A stretch of DNA of 64,000 nucleotides, taken from Leptolinea sp. HRD-7. Lineage in GTDB: Bacteria > Chloroflexota > Anaerolineae > Anaerolineales > Anaerolineaceae. The stretch spans positions 3,504,001 through 3,568,000 of the forward strand of contig AP024710.1 of the NCBI GenBank assembly GCA_024363285.1, written 5' to 3'. The position numbers and the translations under genes are program-made. Numbering within the stretch: the first letter of the stretch is position 1; every line of letters begins with the position of its first letter. The notes under the pieces are model-generated. The model worked only from the letters and a program-made list of their open reading frames with translations. It was not told where the DNA came from and searched no databases. This document shows, piece by piece, positions 44,593 to 54,210 of this stretch.

Positions 44593-45432
44593 TCAGTCCA
44601 GATTACGCAAGAAGCCCCGAATGATCTTTTCCATCTTCGGTACAAGTACTTTCCCGGCTTCCAGAACTTCTTCACCGGTTGTGATGGTCGATCCATCCAG
44701 GCTGGCCTTGTTGCTGATACCTGAAAGACCTAACACTCGGGTGTGTCCGTGCACAGCGACAATGGCTTCCGGCACGGTAGACATACCCACCGCGTCAGCG
44801 CCAATAACATTCAAGAATCGAAGATCAGCCGGAGTTTCAAATGACGGTCCAGACAGGTTGCAATACACACCTTCCCGCATGGGAACATTGGCTTCTTTAG
44901 CCGCCTTGCGAGCGATGTCTTGCAATTTTCGGTCATACACCTGGCTGACATCCGGGAAGCGGACGCCGAACTCGTCCAGGTTGGGGCCGCGCAGAGGGTT
45001 GAGCCCGGTCATGGTCACCAGGCCGATATGATCGGTGATCAGCATCACATCACCGGCAGAAAAATTCTGGTTCACACCGCCAGCCGCGTTCGTTAATACC
45101 AGGATTTCAATACCCAACCGTTGCATTACGCGTATCGGCAGGGTAACTTCTTGCATAGAAAAGCCTTCATAATAATGGAGGCGTCCCTGTAATACAAGAA
45201 CTTCCTGTCCTTCCAGTTTTCCTACCACCAATCGGCCAACATGCCCCGGGGCTGTAGCTTCTGGCCAGTTGGGGATGTCTTTGAAAGGAATAATATCGGG
45301 GTTTTCGATTGTATCGGCCATATCACCCAGGCCTGAACCCAAAACCAGTCCGACACGTGGTTTATAGTGTAACTTCTTTTGAACAGCTTTGGCAGCCATG
45401 TCAATTTCTTCAAATGTAAAATATTCTTTCAT
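44593..45432 (-). CDS. punA: Purine nucleoside phosphorylase
   Basis: ATG 45432 has GAGGTGA correctly spaced upstream; GTG 45441 is an alternative. The 279-residue enzyme is of the trimeric PNP class: VLGSGLGD phosphate loop, GRLHYYEG, TNAAGGVN, and N-L-S-G-P-S-F-E-T-P with the E/N pair near G-I-S-N-K-A. It cleaves inosine and guanosine with phosphate. Together with the pyrimidine phosphorylase at 55-56 kb it gives complete nucleoside salvage. Confidence 0.93.
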   Translation of the reverse strand: MKEYFTFEEIDMAAKAVQKKLHYKPRVGLVLGSGLGDMADTIENPDIIPFKDIPNWPEATAPGHVGRLVVGKLEGQEVLVLQGRLHYYEGFSMQEVTLPIRVMQRLGIEILVLTNAAGGVNQNFSAGDVMLITDHIGLVTMTGLNPLRGPNLDEFGVRFPDVSQVYDRKLQDIARKAAKEANVPMREGVYCNLSGPSFETPADLRFLNVIGADAVGMSTVPEAIVAVHGHTRVLGLSGISNKASLDGSTITTGEEVLEAGKVLVPKMEKIIRGFLRNLD

Positions 45433-45497
45433 TCGGCTCACCTCGTTTGTTGTTATTTTTACTGATAAATGGACTTAAATTATAGTACGGCTGTCAA

Positions 45498-46535
45498 TCA
45501 ACCGGCCAGACGGGAAAATGCGTTGATGGTACGTTCTACTGCCTCATCATTAATCCAGTAATGAGTTACCATCCGGAAGCGCCTTTCACCCGAGATGCCG
45601 ATCTTAATACCATCTTCCATTAGTTTAGCGACTGCTTCCTGGGCGCTGTATTTTACTGAAGGTGCCATATCAATAAATACCATATTGCTTGAGGGCATAC
45701 CAAACGCCAGTGAGAACCCCGATATATTGGCGATGCCTTCAGCCAACCGACGGGCACGCGCGTGATCTTCACCGAGTCGCTTAGACATTGTCTCAATGGC
45801 AATGATTCCGGCGGCAGCCAGTACACCCGCCTGCCGGGTTCCACCACCCAACTGTTTTCGCAGGCGGCGGGCTTTATATATAAAATCCTTAGTCCCACAC
45901 AAAACGGAACCGACAGGCGCGCAAAGGGCTTTGCTGAGACAGAATGTGACGGAATCCACCGGACCGGTGAGTTCTTTTACATCCACCCCCAATGCCGCAG
46001 CGGCATTAAAAATTCGCGCGCCATCAAGGTGAACAGCCAGGTGATATCTGTGCGCCAGTTCAACCGCCTGACCTGTGTATTCGGCCGTCAACACGGCTCC
46101 ACCACAACGGTTCTGTGTGTTCTCCAGAACCAGAAGTTTTGATTTTGGGAAATGTACATCCTCCATCCGGATAGCGGATTGGATATCAATCAAGTTCAAT
46201 GTGCCATCAGGCTGATTGGGAAGTGTGTGAGGGAAAACCCCGCCCAGAGCGGATATGCCACCTGCCTCAAATAAAAAGGTGTGCGCAAGGTTTCCCATAA
46301 TTACTTCATCACCGCGCTCACAGTGACAGAGGACACCGATCAGGTTCCCCATGGTACCTGAAGAGACAAATAATCCGGCTTCCTTGCCGGTACGTTCCGC
46401 AGCCAGTTCTTGAAGACGGTTTACAGTAGGGTCTTCACCATAAACATCATCGCCCACTTCGGCGGCCGCCATTGCTTCGCGCATTTCGGGTGTGGGTTTT
46501 GTTACAGTATCACTTCTGAGATCAATGAATTCCAC
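45498..46535 (-). CDS. ltaE: Low-specificity L-threonine aldolase
   Basis: GTG 46535 gives the conserved start [14 protein letters not shown] and has GGAG five bases upstream; the open frame to 46628 runs into rluD. The 345-residue PLP enzyme has the Schiff-base Lys near 202 ([12 protein letters not shown]), the Asp in [10 protein letters not shown], and [10 protein letters not shown]. It cleaves threonine/allo-threonine to glycine and acetaldehyde. It follows rluD by 13 bp. Confidence 0.93.
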   Translation of the reverse strand: MEFIDLRSDTVTKPTPEMREAMAAAEVGDDVYGEDPTVNRLQELAAERTGKEAGLFVSSGTMGNLIGVLCHCERGDEVIMGNLAHTFLFEAGGISALGGVFPHTLPNQPDGTLNLIDIQSAIRMEDVHFPKSKLLVLENTQNRCGGAVLTAEYTGQAVELAHRYHLAVHLDGARIFNAAAALGVDVKELTGPVDSVTFCLSKALCAPVGSVLCGTKDFIYKARRLRKQLGGGTRQAGVLAAAGIIAIETMSKRLGEDHARARRLAEGIANISGFSLAFGMPSSNMVFIDMAPSVKYSAQEAVAKLMEDGIKIGISGERRFRMVTHYWINDEAVERTINAFSRLAG

Positions 46536-46548
46536 GGAAACTCCAGTT

Positions 46549-47469
46549 CTACTTCTGCCGCAATTCATCCAGGCAGGTTTGCAATTCAACAGGCAAGGGG
46601 GCTTCAAATGTGCGAGGTTCAGTTTCACCCGGCAGACAAATTTTTAATTGGAAAGCATGTAGGAATTGACGGGTCAATCCCAGTGTGGCTTTTTTCCGTC
46701 CATAAACAGTGTCACCCGCTACAGGGCATCCGACAAAAGCCAGATGCACACGTATCTGGTGTGTTCGCCCGGTTAAGAGGTGAGCTTCAATCAGAGTATG
46801 CTGTGGAAATGTTTCTCTGGTGAAGTATTCCGTTACAGATGGGCGGCCTCTACTCTCAGATGTGACTGCCATCTTCTGCCGATGAGATGGATCTCGGCCA
46901 ATAGGAGCGTCAATGCGCCCATTGGGTGTGGGTGGATGTCCGTCTACCAGTGCCAGATACGTTTTGCTTACTGTGCGTTCTTTAAACTGATCCTGCAACC
47001 ATTGATGCGCGGAATCGTTTTTTGCGACGACAATCAAACCCGAGGTATCCTTATCTAACCGATGAACAATACCTGGGCGTTTTTCTCCGCCAACTCCCTC
47101 CAGTTCAGGGTCATGCCATAGGGCGGCATTGGCCAGGGTGCCGGTGAAATGTCCCACTGCCGGATGGACAACCATGCCGGCCGGTTTATTGATGATTAGC
47201 AGATCTTTATTTTCAAAAACAATATCCAGCGGAATATCTTCCGCCTGCATCGAACCTGTTTCAATTTCAGGTTCGATTACTATTATCTTCTCTCCGCCTT
47301 CCAGCATCATTCCGGTTTTAGCTGGAATCTTTTCATTTACGGTTATGAACCGGTCGCGGATAAGGTTTTGAATTCGCGATCGTGATAAGTGCGGCAATTT
47401 CTCTGTTAGATATACATCCAACCGCGCGGGGGTTTCTTCTGAAAAAATGAATTCCGACGTGTTTTCCAT
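46549..47469 (-). CDS. rluD: RluA-family pseudouridine synthase
   Basis: A 306-residue enzyme with an S4 RNA-binding domain (about 13-75) and a catalytic domain containing [10 protein letters not shown] with nucleophile Asp139, then [12 protein letters not shown]. It isomerises uridines in 23S rRNA; whether RluD or RluC/RluA specificity cannot be told. Located 12 bp after lspA, a very common pairing. Confidence 0.93.
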   Translation of the reverse strand: MENTSEFIFSEETPARLDVYLTEKLPHLSRSRIQNLIRDRFITVNEKIPAKTGMMLEGGEKIIVIEPEIETGSMQAEDIPLDIVFENKDLLIINKPAGMVVHPAVGHFTGTLANAALWHDPELEGVGGEKRPGIVHRLDKDTSGLIVVAKNDSAHQWLQDQFKERTVSKTYLALVDGHPPTPNGRIDAPIGRDPSHRQKMAVTSESRGRPSVTEYFTRETFPQHTLIEAHLLTGRTHQIRVHLAFVGCPVAGDTVYGRKKATLGLTRQFLHAFQLKICLPGETEPRTFEAPLPVELQTCLDELRQK

Positions 47470-47481
47470 CTGAATGGATGG

Positions 47482-48078
47482 CTATTCATTATTGGTGGTT
47501 TCAGCCGGTCGAACTTCAACAGTTTCGGCTACTGGAGGAATAATGTCTGCAGTCTCAGCCAGTGGAATTACTGCCTCAACAGTCTCCATATTCGCTGAAG
47601 CTTCTTTTTCCTTTTTTTCTTGCAGCCAGACATAAACAAGAAGGATGACCACTCCTATAGATATACAGGCATCTGCCACGTTGAATACCGGGAAATTCCC
47701 AATCGAAATAAAATCGGTCACATACGTGATCGTAACCCGATCAATGAAATTACCCATGGCGCCTGCCAGTTGAAGCGACATGGCAATTTTGAGAGTCAGG
47801 CTTTCTCCGGAAACCCGGGGATAATAGTAGATGATGACCAGACTGACAATGGCGGCCAGAATAGCAAATACCGTGCTCATACCCTGGAACATACCAAAAG
47901 CCACACCGGTGTTCTTCCAGTGGACGATCCGCGCATAGGGCGTCAGCCATTCCCAGGGGGACCAAATGCTGCCAAGCGGTAATGCACTCCTGACCTGGGC
48001 TTTGCTCCACTGATCGACAGCTATAAGTAATCCGGCAACGATGAACAAGAAAATGTAATTTTTAACTTTTTTATTCAA
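47482..48078 (-). CDS. lspA: Lipoprotein signal peptidase (signal peptidase II)
   Basis: The start codon is TTG 48078, supported by GGGAG nine bases upstream; no ATG or GTG nearby fits. The 198-residue protein has four membrane helices and the aspartate pair Asp113 (G-N-F-I-D-R-V) and Asp136 (F-N-V-A-D-A-C-I). It removes signal peptides from diacylated prolipoproteins, following Lgt. A 45-residue acidic, repeat-like tail (AETVEV, VETVEAV) beyond the usual length is a lineage-specific addition. Confidence 0.94.
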   Translation of the reverse strand: MNKKVKNYIFLFIVAGLLIAVDQWSKAQVRSALPLGSIWSPWEWLTPYARIVHWKNTGVAFGMFQGMSTVFAILAAIVSLVIIYYYPRVSGESLTLKIAMSLQLAGAMGNFIDRVTITYVTDFISIGNFPVFNVADACISIGVVILLVYVWLQEKKEKEASANMETVEAVIPLAETADIIPPVAETVEVRPAETTNNE

Positions 48079-48118
48079 TGATCAATCTCCCATAAGCGCG
48101 GTGCAATTTTACCCTATC

Positions 48119-48232
48119 TCAGCCTTTCGGCAGAGGATACCCGGTTGAGAGTTTATTAATGATGAGAGTGCGGTTCAGCCAGGTCCTCTGGCCATCTCCC
48201 CGGCTGTGCCATGGTTCGTTGACCGCGCTCAT
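48119..48232 (-). CDS. Possible 37-residue small ORF
   Basis: Minus-strand ATG 48232 to TGA 48119 in the 267-bp gap between ileS and lspA encodes a Trp/Arg/Asn-rich peptide with no membrane helix. No ribosome binding site is evident, and the rest of the gap shows nothing else except the ileS terminator. It could be chance or a decayed C-terminus of an older gene. Confidence 0.15.
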   Translation of the reverse strand: MSAVNEPWHSRGDGQRTWLNRTLIINKLSTGYPLPKG

Positions 48233-48292
48233 GCCGTGATAGGATTTCGATGAGAAATATTGTCAACAAACGGGCGGTCAACAGCACCCTAC

Positions 48293-48330
48293 AAAAAACC
48301 AGCCGGTCATTGCTGACTGGCTGGTTTCAA
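48293..48330 (-). terminator. Intrinsic terminator of ileS
   Basis: AACCAGCCGGTCA and TGACTGGCTGGTT pair over 13 bp (one G-U) around TTGC, followed on the minus strand by a T6 run, just after the ileS stop codon. Confidence 0.9.
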
Positions 48331-48345
48331 AATCAAAACAAAAAT

Positions 48346-51300
48346 TTACGCTTTTGCCAGGCCAACAGTGAGGGTTTCGCCATCAAAACTGTCAGTATCC
48401 AGAGCCAGAGGGGCGGCCGGGGTGCCGGCATCCATCTGAACCGTCAGAGTCTCTGCCGTGATGTAGTCACGGTATGCCTGGATGGCTTTAGCCAGTGTTG
48501 GTGTAGCGGAATACACAACTCTAATCCGGTCTGAGATTTCCAATCCAGCAGACTTCCGCAGATCCTGAACACGGCGGACGACCTCACGTGCCAGTCCTTC
48601 GAGGATCAGGTCCTCGTTCAGTTCAGTGACAAGCGCGGCCAGTGTAGCGCCTTCATTAGCCACGGCATAACCTTCGCGGGCAGTGGCGCGCACCTCGATC
48701 TCTTCGGGAAGTAACTCAAAGGTTTCACCGGCAGCCGTTACTTTTACTGACTGGCCGTTTAATAGCATTTTTGCCGCGTCTTCAGGGTTTAATCCCATTA
48801 CCGACTGGCGGATTGCCGGGAATTTTGGTCCGTATTTCTGGCCAAGCTGCTTGGGTAGTGGATTCAATGTGTAAGAAACAGCTTCACCCGCCGCGTTCAA
48901 CGCACGGACTTTCTTCACATTGAGTTCGTCGGTCAAAATGTCTGCATACTGGGTAAGGATACGTCCCTCTTCGGCACTGCCAAGTGAGAAAGCGCATTCT
49001 GCCAGCGGCTGGCGGACTTTGCGATTGGCCTTGTTACGCGCGGCATGGCCCAGTGACGCAAGTTTCATCACCAGTGCCATTTCGCGATTCAACTTCTCAT
49101 CGATCACCGAGTTGTCCACTTCAGGCCAATCGGCCAGATGCACGGATTCGGGGGCATCGGGCTCAAAGGAAAGCACCAGGTTCTGGTATAGCTCCTCCGC
49201 CAGGAATGGCATAGCCGGGGCAAGCAACTTGCTTACTGTAACCAACGCTTCATACAGGGTAGCGTACGCTGCCTGTTTGTCACCATCGGACTCGGTTTTC
49301 CAGAAGCGTCGCCGCGACCGGCGCAGGAACCAGTTGGATAACTGGTCAACAAATACCTCCACCGGGCGCGTGGCACCCAGACTGTCATAGTTTTCGTAGG
49401 CGTTGGTCACATCGCGCACCAACGTATGCAGCGCGGAGCGCAGCCACTGGTCCAACGGGCTGTATTCAATCTTCGCGGTCTTATCGGGTTTCCAGCCATC
49501 CAGATTGGCGTAATTAACGAAGAAGGAATAGGTATTCCATAAAGTCAATGTGAAAGAGCGGATCACCTCACCCACCAGATCAGCCGAGAAGCGGCGTTCC
49601 TGGCCGGCAGGACTGGCAGTGTATAGATACCAGCGGAAGGCATCCGCTCCATGCACGTCAAGAATGTCCCACGGGCTGACAACGTTGCCTTTGGATTTGG
49701 ACATCTTCTGTCCTTCACCGTCCAGAATAAGTCCAAGACAGATAACGTTCTTGAAGCAAACGCTGTCATTTAGCAGGGTACTGATGGCATGCAGAGAATA
49801 AAACCAGCCGCGGGTCTGGTCAACCGCCTCGCAGATGTAATCCGCGGGGAATTGTGCCTTGAATTCTTCCTGGTTCTCAAAGGGATAATGCCACTGGGCA
49901 TACGGCATGGAACCGGAGTCAAACCACACGTCGATAAGTTCAGGGACCCGACGCATAGTTCCATTGCAATCCGGGCACGCGTAGGTGATATTGTCCACGT
50001 GCGGGCGGTGCAAATCAAGGTCTTTCAGGTCGCGGCCTGATTTCTTTGAAAGCTCTTCCACAGAACCGTTGCATTCCTGTTTACCGCACTCCTGGCATTG
50101 CCAGACGGGCAGCGGGGTACCCCAGTAACGTTCTCGGCCCAATGCCCAGTCAATGTTATTGGCCAGCCAGTTGCCAAAACGCCCGTTCTTGATGTGACCG
50201 GGGTACCAGTTGATGGTGTCGTTCAGGCTGACCAGTCGGTCTTTCATCTTGCTGGTGCGGATATACCAGGTCTTGCGGGCAAAGTACAACAGGGGTGTCT
50301 TGCAGCGCCAGCAGAATGGATAGGTATGAACGATCGTCCCACGGCGGAACAGTAACCCACGGGATTTAAGTTCGTCCATGATGAAGGGATCAGCATCTTT
50401 GATAAACATTCCAGCCCACGGTTTGACTTCGGGGAAAAATTTGCCATCGGGGCCTACTGCCTGAATAACCGGCAGGCCAACCTTCTGCCCGAGGCTCATG
50501 TCTTCCGCGCCGTACGCCGGGGCGGTATGAACCAGGCCGGAACCATCTTCTGTGGAAACGTAATCTGCCAGTGCCACAAAGTGGGCGGGTTTATCCAACG
50601 GAAGGAAGCTGTACAGCGGTGTGTATTTCTTGCCTTCCAGATCCTTGCCGGGCATACGCTTGACTATGGTATAGGCTTCATCACCGAGCACTTTTTCAAC
50701 CAACGCTTCAGCCATGATCAACTTTTCTTTTTTGCCGTCCTCGAGGGAACGCTCCACCACAGCGTAGATCACATCAGGGTGCGCCGCTACCGCCGCGTTC
50801 GAAGGCAGCGTCCACGGGGTGGTCGTCCACACCAGCAGAGATGTGTCGGGGTCGTCAACCAGGCGCATGCGCACAAAGATAGACGGATCTTCCGCGTCAT
50901 CGTAACCCAGCGCGACTTCGTGGTCTGAAAGCGGCGTGCCGCAGCGCGGGCAATAGGGAACGACCTTGAAACCCTGGTAGAGCAGGTCTTTTTCCCAGAA
51001 ATTCTTCAGAATGTTCCAGATGGATTCAATGTAGCTGTTCTTATAGGTCACATAAGCGGTTTCCATATCCGCCCAGTAGCCCATGCGGTCGGTCATCTTC
51101 TCCCATTCTTGAATGTAAGAGAAGGCTGATTCACGGCACAACTCATTGAATTTATCAATGCCATAGGCTTCTATCTGCTGCTTGTTGGTGAAGCCCAGTT
51201 TCTTTTCCACTTCAATTTCAACAGGCAGGCCATGGGTATCCCACCCACCCCGACGGATACAATGGTAACCGCGCATTGTCTTGTAACGGGGGAACATATC

Positions 51301-51495
51301 TTTGAAAGATCGGGCCAGAACATGATGCACGCCCGGATGTCCATTGGCAGTAGGAGGTCCTTCAAAGAACACATAGCTCTTTCCACCTTCACGCTGTTTG
51401 ACAGACTTGTGGAATATGTCTTTTTCTTTCCACATTTCCAACACAGCTTCTTCCATTTTGACAACATCTAGCTTCGGGGAAACATTTTTAAACAT
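48346..51495 (-). CDS. ileS: Isoleucyl-tRNA synthetase, long (type 2-like)
   Basis: A 1049-residue class I synthetase. The HIGH-type motif is N-G-H-P-G-V-H-H near 50, KMSKS is near 600 (GQKMSKSKGN), and the editing CP1 domain and C-terminal anticodon domain are complete, with CxxC pairs (CPRCGT, CWRC, CPDC). Length and N-G-H-P-G-V-H-H rather than the bacterial HIGH pattern match the eukaryal-like IleS2 class, which in known members is mupirocin-insensitive. It attaches isoleucine to tRNA-Ile and is controlled by the T-box leader upstream. Confidence 0.95.
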   Translation of the reverse strand: MFKNVSPKLDVVKMEEAVLEMWKEKDIFHKSVKQREGGKSYVFFEGPPTANGHPGVHHVLARSFKDMFPRYKTMRGYHCIRRGGWDTHGLPVEIEVEKKLGFTNKQQIEAYGIDKFNELCRESAFSYIQEWEKMTDRMGYWADMETAYVTYKNSYIESIWNILKNFWEKDLLYQGFKVVPYCPRCGTPLSDHEVALGYDDAEDPSIFVRMRLVDDPDTSLLVWTTTPWTLPSNAAVAAHPDVIYAVVERSLEDGKKEKLIMAEALVEKVLGDEAYTIVKRMPGKDLEGKKYTPLYSFLPLDKPAHFVALADYVSTEDGSGLVHTAPAYGAEDMSLGQKVGLPVIQAVGPDGKFFPEVKPWAGMFIKDADPFIMDELKSRGLLFRRGTIVHTYPFCWRCKTPLLYFARKTWYIRTSKMKDRLVSLNDTINWYPGHIKNGRFGNWLANNIDWALGRERYWGTPLPVWQCQECGKQECNGSVEELSKKSGRDLKDLDLHRPHVDNITYACPDCNGTMRRVPELIDVWFDSGSMPYAQWHYPFENQEEFKAQFPADYICEAVDQTRGWFYSLHAISTLLNDSVCFKNVICLGLILDGEGQKMSKSKGNVVSPWDILDVHGADAFRWYLYTASPAGQERRFSADLVGEVIRSFTLTLWNTYSFFVNYANLDGWKPDKTAKIEYSPLDQWLRSALHTLVRDVTNAYENYDSLGATRPVEVFVDQLSNWFLRRSRRRFWKTESDGDKQAAYATLYEALVTVSKLLAPAMPFLAEELYQNLVLSFEPDAPESVHLADWPEVDNSVIDEKLNREMALVMKLASLGHAARNKANRKVRQPLAECAFSLGSAEEGRILTQYADILTDELNVKKVRALNAAGEAVSYTLNPLPKQLGQKYGPKFPAIRQSVMGLNPEDAAKMLLNGQSVKVTAAGETFELLPEEIEVRATAREGYAVANEGATLAALVTELNEDLILEGLAREVVRRVQDLRKSAGLEISDRIRVVYSATPTLAKAIQAYRDYITAETLTVQMDAGTPAAPLALDTDSFDGETLTVGLAKA

Positions 51496-51511
51496 CCGGC
51501 CTCCAGAAAAT

Positions 51512-51541
51512 AAAAACTCCCGCCCGTATCAGGGGCGAGAG
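51512..51541 (-). terminator. Leader terminator of the ileS T-box
   Basis: CTCTCGCCC and GGGCGGGAG pair over 9 bp (one G-U) around a 7-base loop, followed by TTTTTATTTT, between the T-box core and the ileS ribosome binding site. It is the regulated terminator. Confidence 0.85.
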
Positions 51542-51777
51542 GGATTCCCGCGGTACCACCCTGCTTCCGGCTAAATGCCGGCGCTCAGTCAAAGACTGTT
51601 AGATCTTTGCGCCTGGATAACGTCTGGCGACAACGGCTCGCCTACTGCCGGTTTTTTCCGGGTTCAGTCTGCTGCTCCGGAAGGATTTTCAACTTGCTGT
51701 CCCTCCCCGGCTTACACCAACCCCAGGGTCGCTGTTGAGACGGATCAAGCCTACTCGTTTCCATCATAGCATTTGAG
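51512..51777 (-). promoter_or_regulatory. T-box riboswitch for isoleucine
   Basis: The minus-strand leader of ileS contains the T-box core AGGGTGGTACCGCG at 51549-51562, which pairs with the CCA end of uncharged tRNA, then the terminator. Upstream is a long stem I region with GAGTAG and, on its 3' side, GAAAATC. The ATC at 51684-51686 is the probable specifier codon for Ile, agreeing with the gene regulated. Uncharged tRNA-Ile would favour the antiterminator and raise ileS expression. Confidence 0.92.
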
Positions 51778-51783
51778 AACCTG

Positions 51784-51812
51784 ATTATGCCACAGAAATT
51801 AAAGCTGGTCAA
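51784..51812 (-). promoter_or_regulatory. Predicted promoter of the ileS T-box transcript
   Basis: On the minus strand TTGACC and CATAAT are exactly 17 bases apart; the predicted start near 51777 gives a leader of about 280 bases. Confidence 0.65.
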
Positions 51813-51901
51813 CAAACCGCTTTTCTACTTTGAATAATAAGAGCGATCGAAAAAATGAGAGAATAGTGACATACGGTTTGTATTTTACCGATTTATTACC
51901 A

Positions 51902-51930
51902 TTAGCTAACCGGTTCTGATTAAATATAAT
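51902..51930 (+). promoter_or_regulatory. Predicted promoter of the diguanylate cyclase gene
   Basis: TTAGCT and a consensus TATAAT are 17 bases apart, giving a leader of about 54 bases. No c-di-GMP riboswitch fold could be recognised in that short leader. Confidence 0.5.
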
Positions 51931-51990
51931 GTTTACTTATAGGGGCATATTCCTATGTTTTTGCGGCTGATAAGACGTTCGCAGGATTAA

Positions 51991-52914
51991 ATGGACAAAT
52001 TTCCGCTTTTACCTGATATTCCAGAAGATTTCTATAACACCGATTTGCTTTTTCAAGCTTTAATGGATACCATGTCAGACAGTATCTATTTCAAAGATCG
52101 GCAATGCCGCCTGATCCGTTTTAGCCGGAAATTAATGGACAATCTTGGAATTTCTGATCCGATTGACCTGGCAGGAAAGACGGATATTGAACTGTTTGGA
52201 CCTGAGTTTGGGCAAAGAACGCGCGAAGAAGAGCTCCGCATCATGGAAACCGGTCAACCCATAATCGGCATGGTAGAAGGCCGCGACCTGGGAAACGGGA
52301 AGAAAAACTGGACATCCACGACAAAATTTCCGTTACGCAATGCGAAAGGAGAGATATTTGGACTAGTAGGGATCACCCGTGAAATTAATGAATTGAAACA
52401 GGTTGAGAACGATCTTCAATTTCTTGCCACTCATGATGTATTGACCTCCTTGCCCAACCGTTATCTTCTGTTTGACCGCATGGATCAGGCAATCAATCGT
52501 GCTCACCGGCATGGAAATATTCTGGCAATTCTTTTTATCGATATTGATGATTTTAAGATGATCAACGATACATACGGGCACGCGACGGGTGATTTGATCC
52601 TGGTACAGATCGCCGAGCAATTGAAAAAGAATGTCCGTGAAGTAGACACAGTGGCACGTATTGGAGGCGACGAATTCATCGTATTGATGGAATCCATCCA
52701 AAATGAAGAAGAGGCCGTTCATGTGGCCGAACGGGTGGTTAACGATATTAGGAAAGGAATAAATATATTCCCCATCTGTCCCGATGTGACAGTATCCGTA
52801 GGTATCAGCCTGTACCCCAAACATGGAACATCGTCCAGTCAACTAATGGCCCGTGCGGATGATGCCATGTATCGGGCAAAAATAAACAAAAACTCTTTTG
52901 TGCTGTATTCATAA
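51991..52914 (+). CDS. PAS-GGDEF diguanylate cyclase
   Basis: A 307-residue cytoplasmic protein with a PAS domain (about 20-135; Y-F-K-D-R-Q-C-R-L-I-R-F-S) and a GGDEF domain (about 140-305). The active site R-I-G-G-D-E-F near 225 is intact, and an inhibitory R-x-x-D (REVD) lies five residues before it, so product feedback is expected. It makes c-di-GMP from two GTP. The ribosome binding site is AGGA. It is divergent from the ileS leader. Confidence 0.93.
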   Translation: MDKFPLLPDIPEDFYNTDLLFQALMDTMSDSIYFKDRQCRLIRFSRKLMDNLGISDPIDLAGKTDIELFGPEFGQRTREEELRIMETGQPIIGMVEGRDLGNGKKNWTSTTKFPLRNAKGEIFGLVGITREINELKQVENDLQFLATHDVLTSLPNRYLLFDRMDQAINRAHRHGNILAILFIDIDDFKMINDTYGHATGDLILVQIAEQLKKNVREVDTVARIGGDEFIVLMESIQNEEEAVHVAERVVNDIRKGINIFPICPDVTVSVGISLYPKHGTSSSQLMARADDAMYRAKINKNSFVLYS

Positions 52915-52943
52915 ATCCAGTGAATATTTTTAATACAATAAAA

Positions 52944-52973
52944 ACAGTGCGAGAGCATTCACTCCCGCACTGT
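52944..52973 (-). terminator. Terminator between convergent genes
   Basis: ACAGTGC and GCACTGT, extended by GAG/CTC, form a stem that is followed by TTTTTATTG on the minus strand, just after the C45-type hydrolase gene stop. Confidence 0.75.
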
Positions 52974-52984
52974 CAGGTATGAAA

Positions 52985-54109
52985 TTATGAAACCGGTGCC
53001 CAAAAATCTGGAGTAGTATGGTTGTCCGGTAATATTGAGTCAAATTCTCCGGGTTTAGGATCAATAAAATCGAACCTGTGCCACGGGTTGACTGCCGGGG
53101 AACCGAAAGTAACCTCACCATATCCGTCTGTCACATCGAATACCAGAGAGTGCAGCGTTCCAAACCACTCGCTGTAGAAATGGGCGCAGGGTCCAGCCGG
53201 GTATCGGGTCGCCAAGAGGTTTTTCATCCCATCAAGGGTAACCTTACCGGCGTTATCTGCCAGGAAACGGTTTATTGAAGTCAACCTTGTCATGGAATGA
53301 TTCATGGTCGTCGGGTCAATCGCGCGCATTTCTGGTGATTGATAATGGTTCGTGGCTGCCTGATACCCTGAACCACCGTTAATACAGATAATTTTTTTGT
53401 CTGGCCCATGGATCTCAGCCATGATTGCTTTGCCGCTCTTATCCGCTACAATCAAGATCGGGTTCCCCGCGCAGGGGAATCTGGCAATACACTCCTCTGC
53501 TTCATCCACTGTTTTACAGGTATCCAGTATCGTTCGCACCAGTGCCCAGAATTGCAGTCCATTCTGTATGGGAGGCTGCATCCCTCGGTCAATACCCACC
53601 GGCATCCCTCCAGCCGTCATGGTAACGGACAAACCATGTTCGTTCAATCCATCATTGCGGCCAAAGAATAAAGTAGGGAAACCAAAACTGGCATATCCAC
53701 CGGTCGGGAAGACCGTAGTTAATTTCATATCATCCACTTTTTCGCTGAAATCGTAATTGCGCCCCACCAGTGTATGCCCGTTCGCGCTGGATTCCGGCAA
53801 TACGACAAACTGGCTGCAATGCTTTCCACCGATATGCGTCATGGCAAGATATGCCAGTCTCTCGAGTTCGAAACCGGCCGCTTCGCAGAAACCGGTCATC
53901 TCATCAATCATTCCCGGGCAATATTTATCGATCAATTTCAGTGAACTATCAACCGGTGCGCTGGTCCCGGGGAATGGACCAGATGCAAAGAATGCCACGG
54001 CCTGCGGTATATCTTTGATCATGGCACCCTGTTGACGCCCCATCTCTCTTGGAGTCCCACGAAGAACCAGATGATACTGCTTTACATAAAGATTGTTTTC
54101 AGAGTTCAT
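52985..54109 (-). CDS. C45-family Ntn hydrolase/acyltransferase-like protein
   Basis: A 374-residue protein of the acyl-CoA:6-APA acyltransferase (peptidase C45) group: L-R-G-T-P-R-E-M-G-R-Q-Q-G near the start, then GGKHCSQFV with candidate N-terminal nucleophile Cys98 after self-cleavage, and G-R-N-Y-D-F-S. Relatives hydrolyse linear amides, including penicillin-like or N-acyl compounds; the substrate here is unknown. Ribosome binding site GAGGG. No signal peptide. It is a monocistron downstream of the AraC-type gene. Confidence 0.82.
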   Translation of the reverse strand: MNSENNLYVKQYHLVLRGTPREMGRQQGAMIKDIPQAVAFFASGPFPGTSAPVDSSLKLIDKYCPGMIDEMTGFCEAAGFELERLAYLAMTHIGGKHCSQFVVLPESSANGHTLVGRNYDFSEKVDDMKLTTVFPTGGYASFGFPTLFFGRNDGLNEHGLSVTMTAGGMPVGIDRGMQPPIQNGLQFWALVRTILDTCKTVDEAEECIARFPCAGNPILIVADKSGKAIMAEIHGPDKKIICINGGSGYQAATNHYQSPEMRAIDPTTMNHSMTRLTSINRFLADNAGKVTLDGMKNLLATRYPAGPCAHFYSEWFGTLHSLVFDVTDGYGEVTFGSPAVNPWHRFDFIDPKPGEFDSILPDNHTTPDFWAPVS

Positions 54110-54210
54110 TTTTCCCTCGCAGTTTGATTAGACTGTCACTATAGTAATCTTCCGAGAGGGTAATTACTTGTCAAATCATGGCTTTAAATTTGCAAATCTT
54201 GCTATGAATG

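Noticed and set aside
48079..48345. tRNA or other RNA gene in the ileS-lspA gap
   Set aside because: No cloverleaf arms or conserved GTTCRANNC motif could be formed; only the ileS terminator and a weak small ORF are present.
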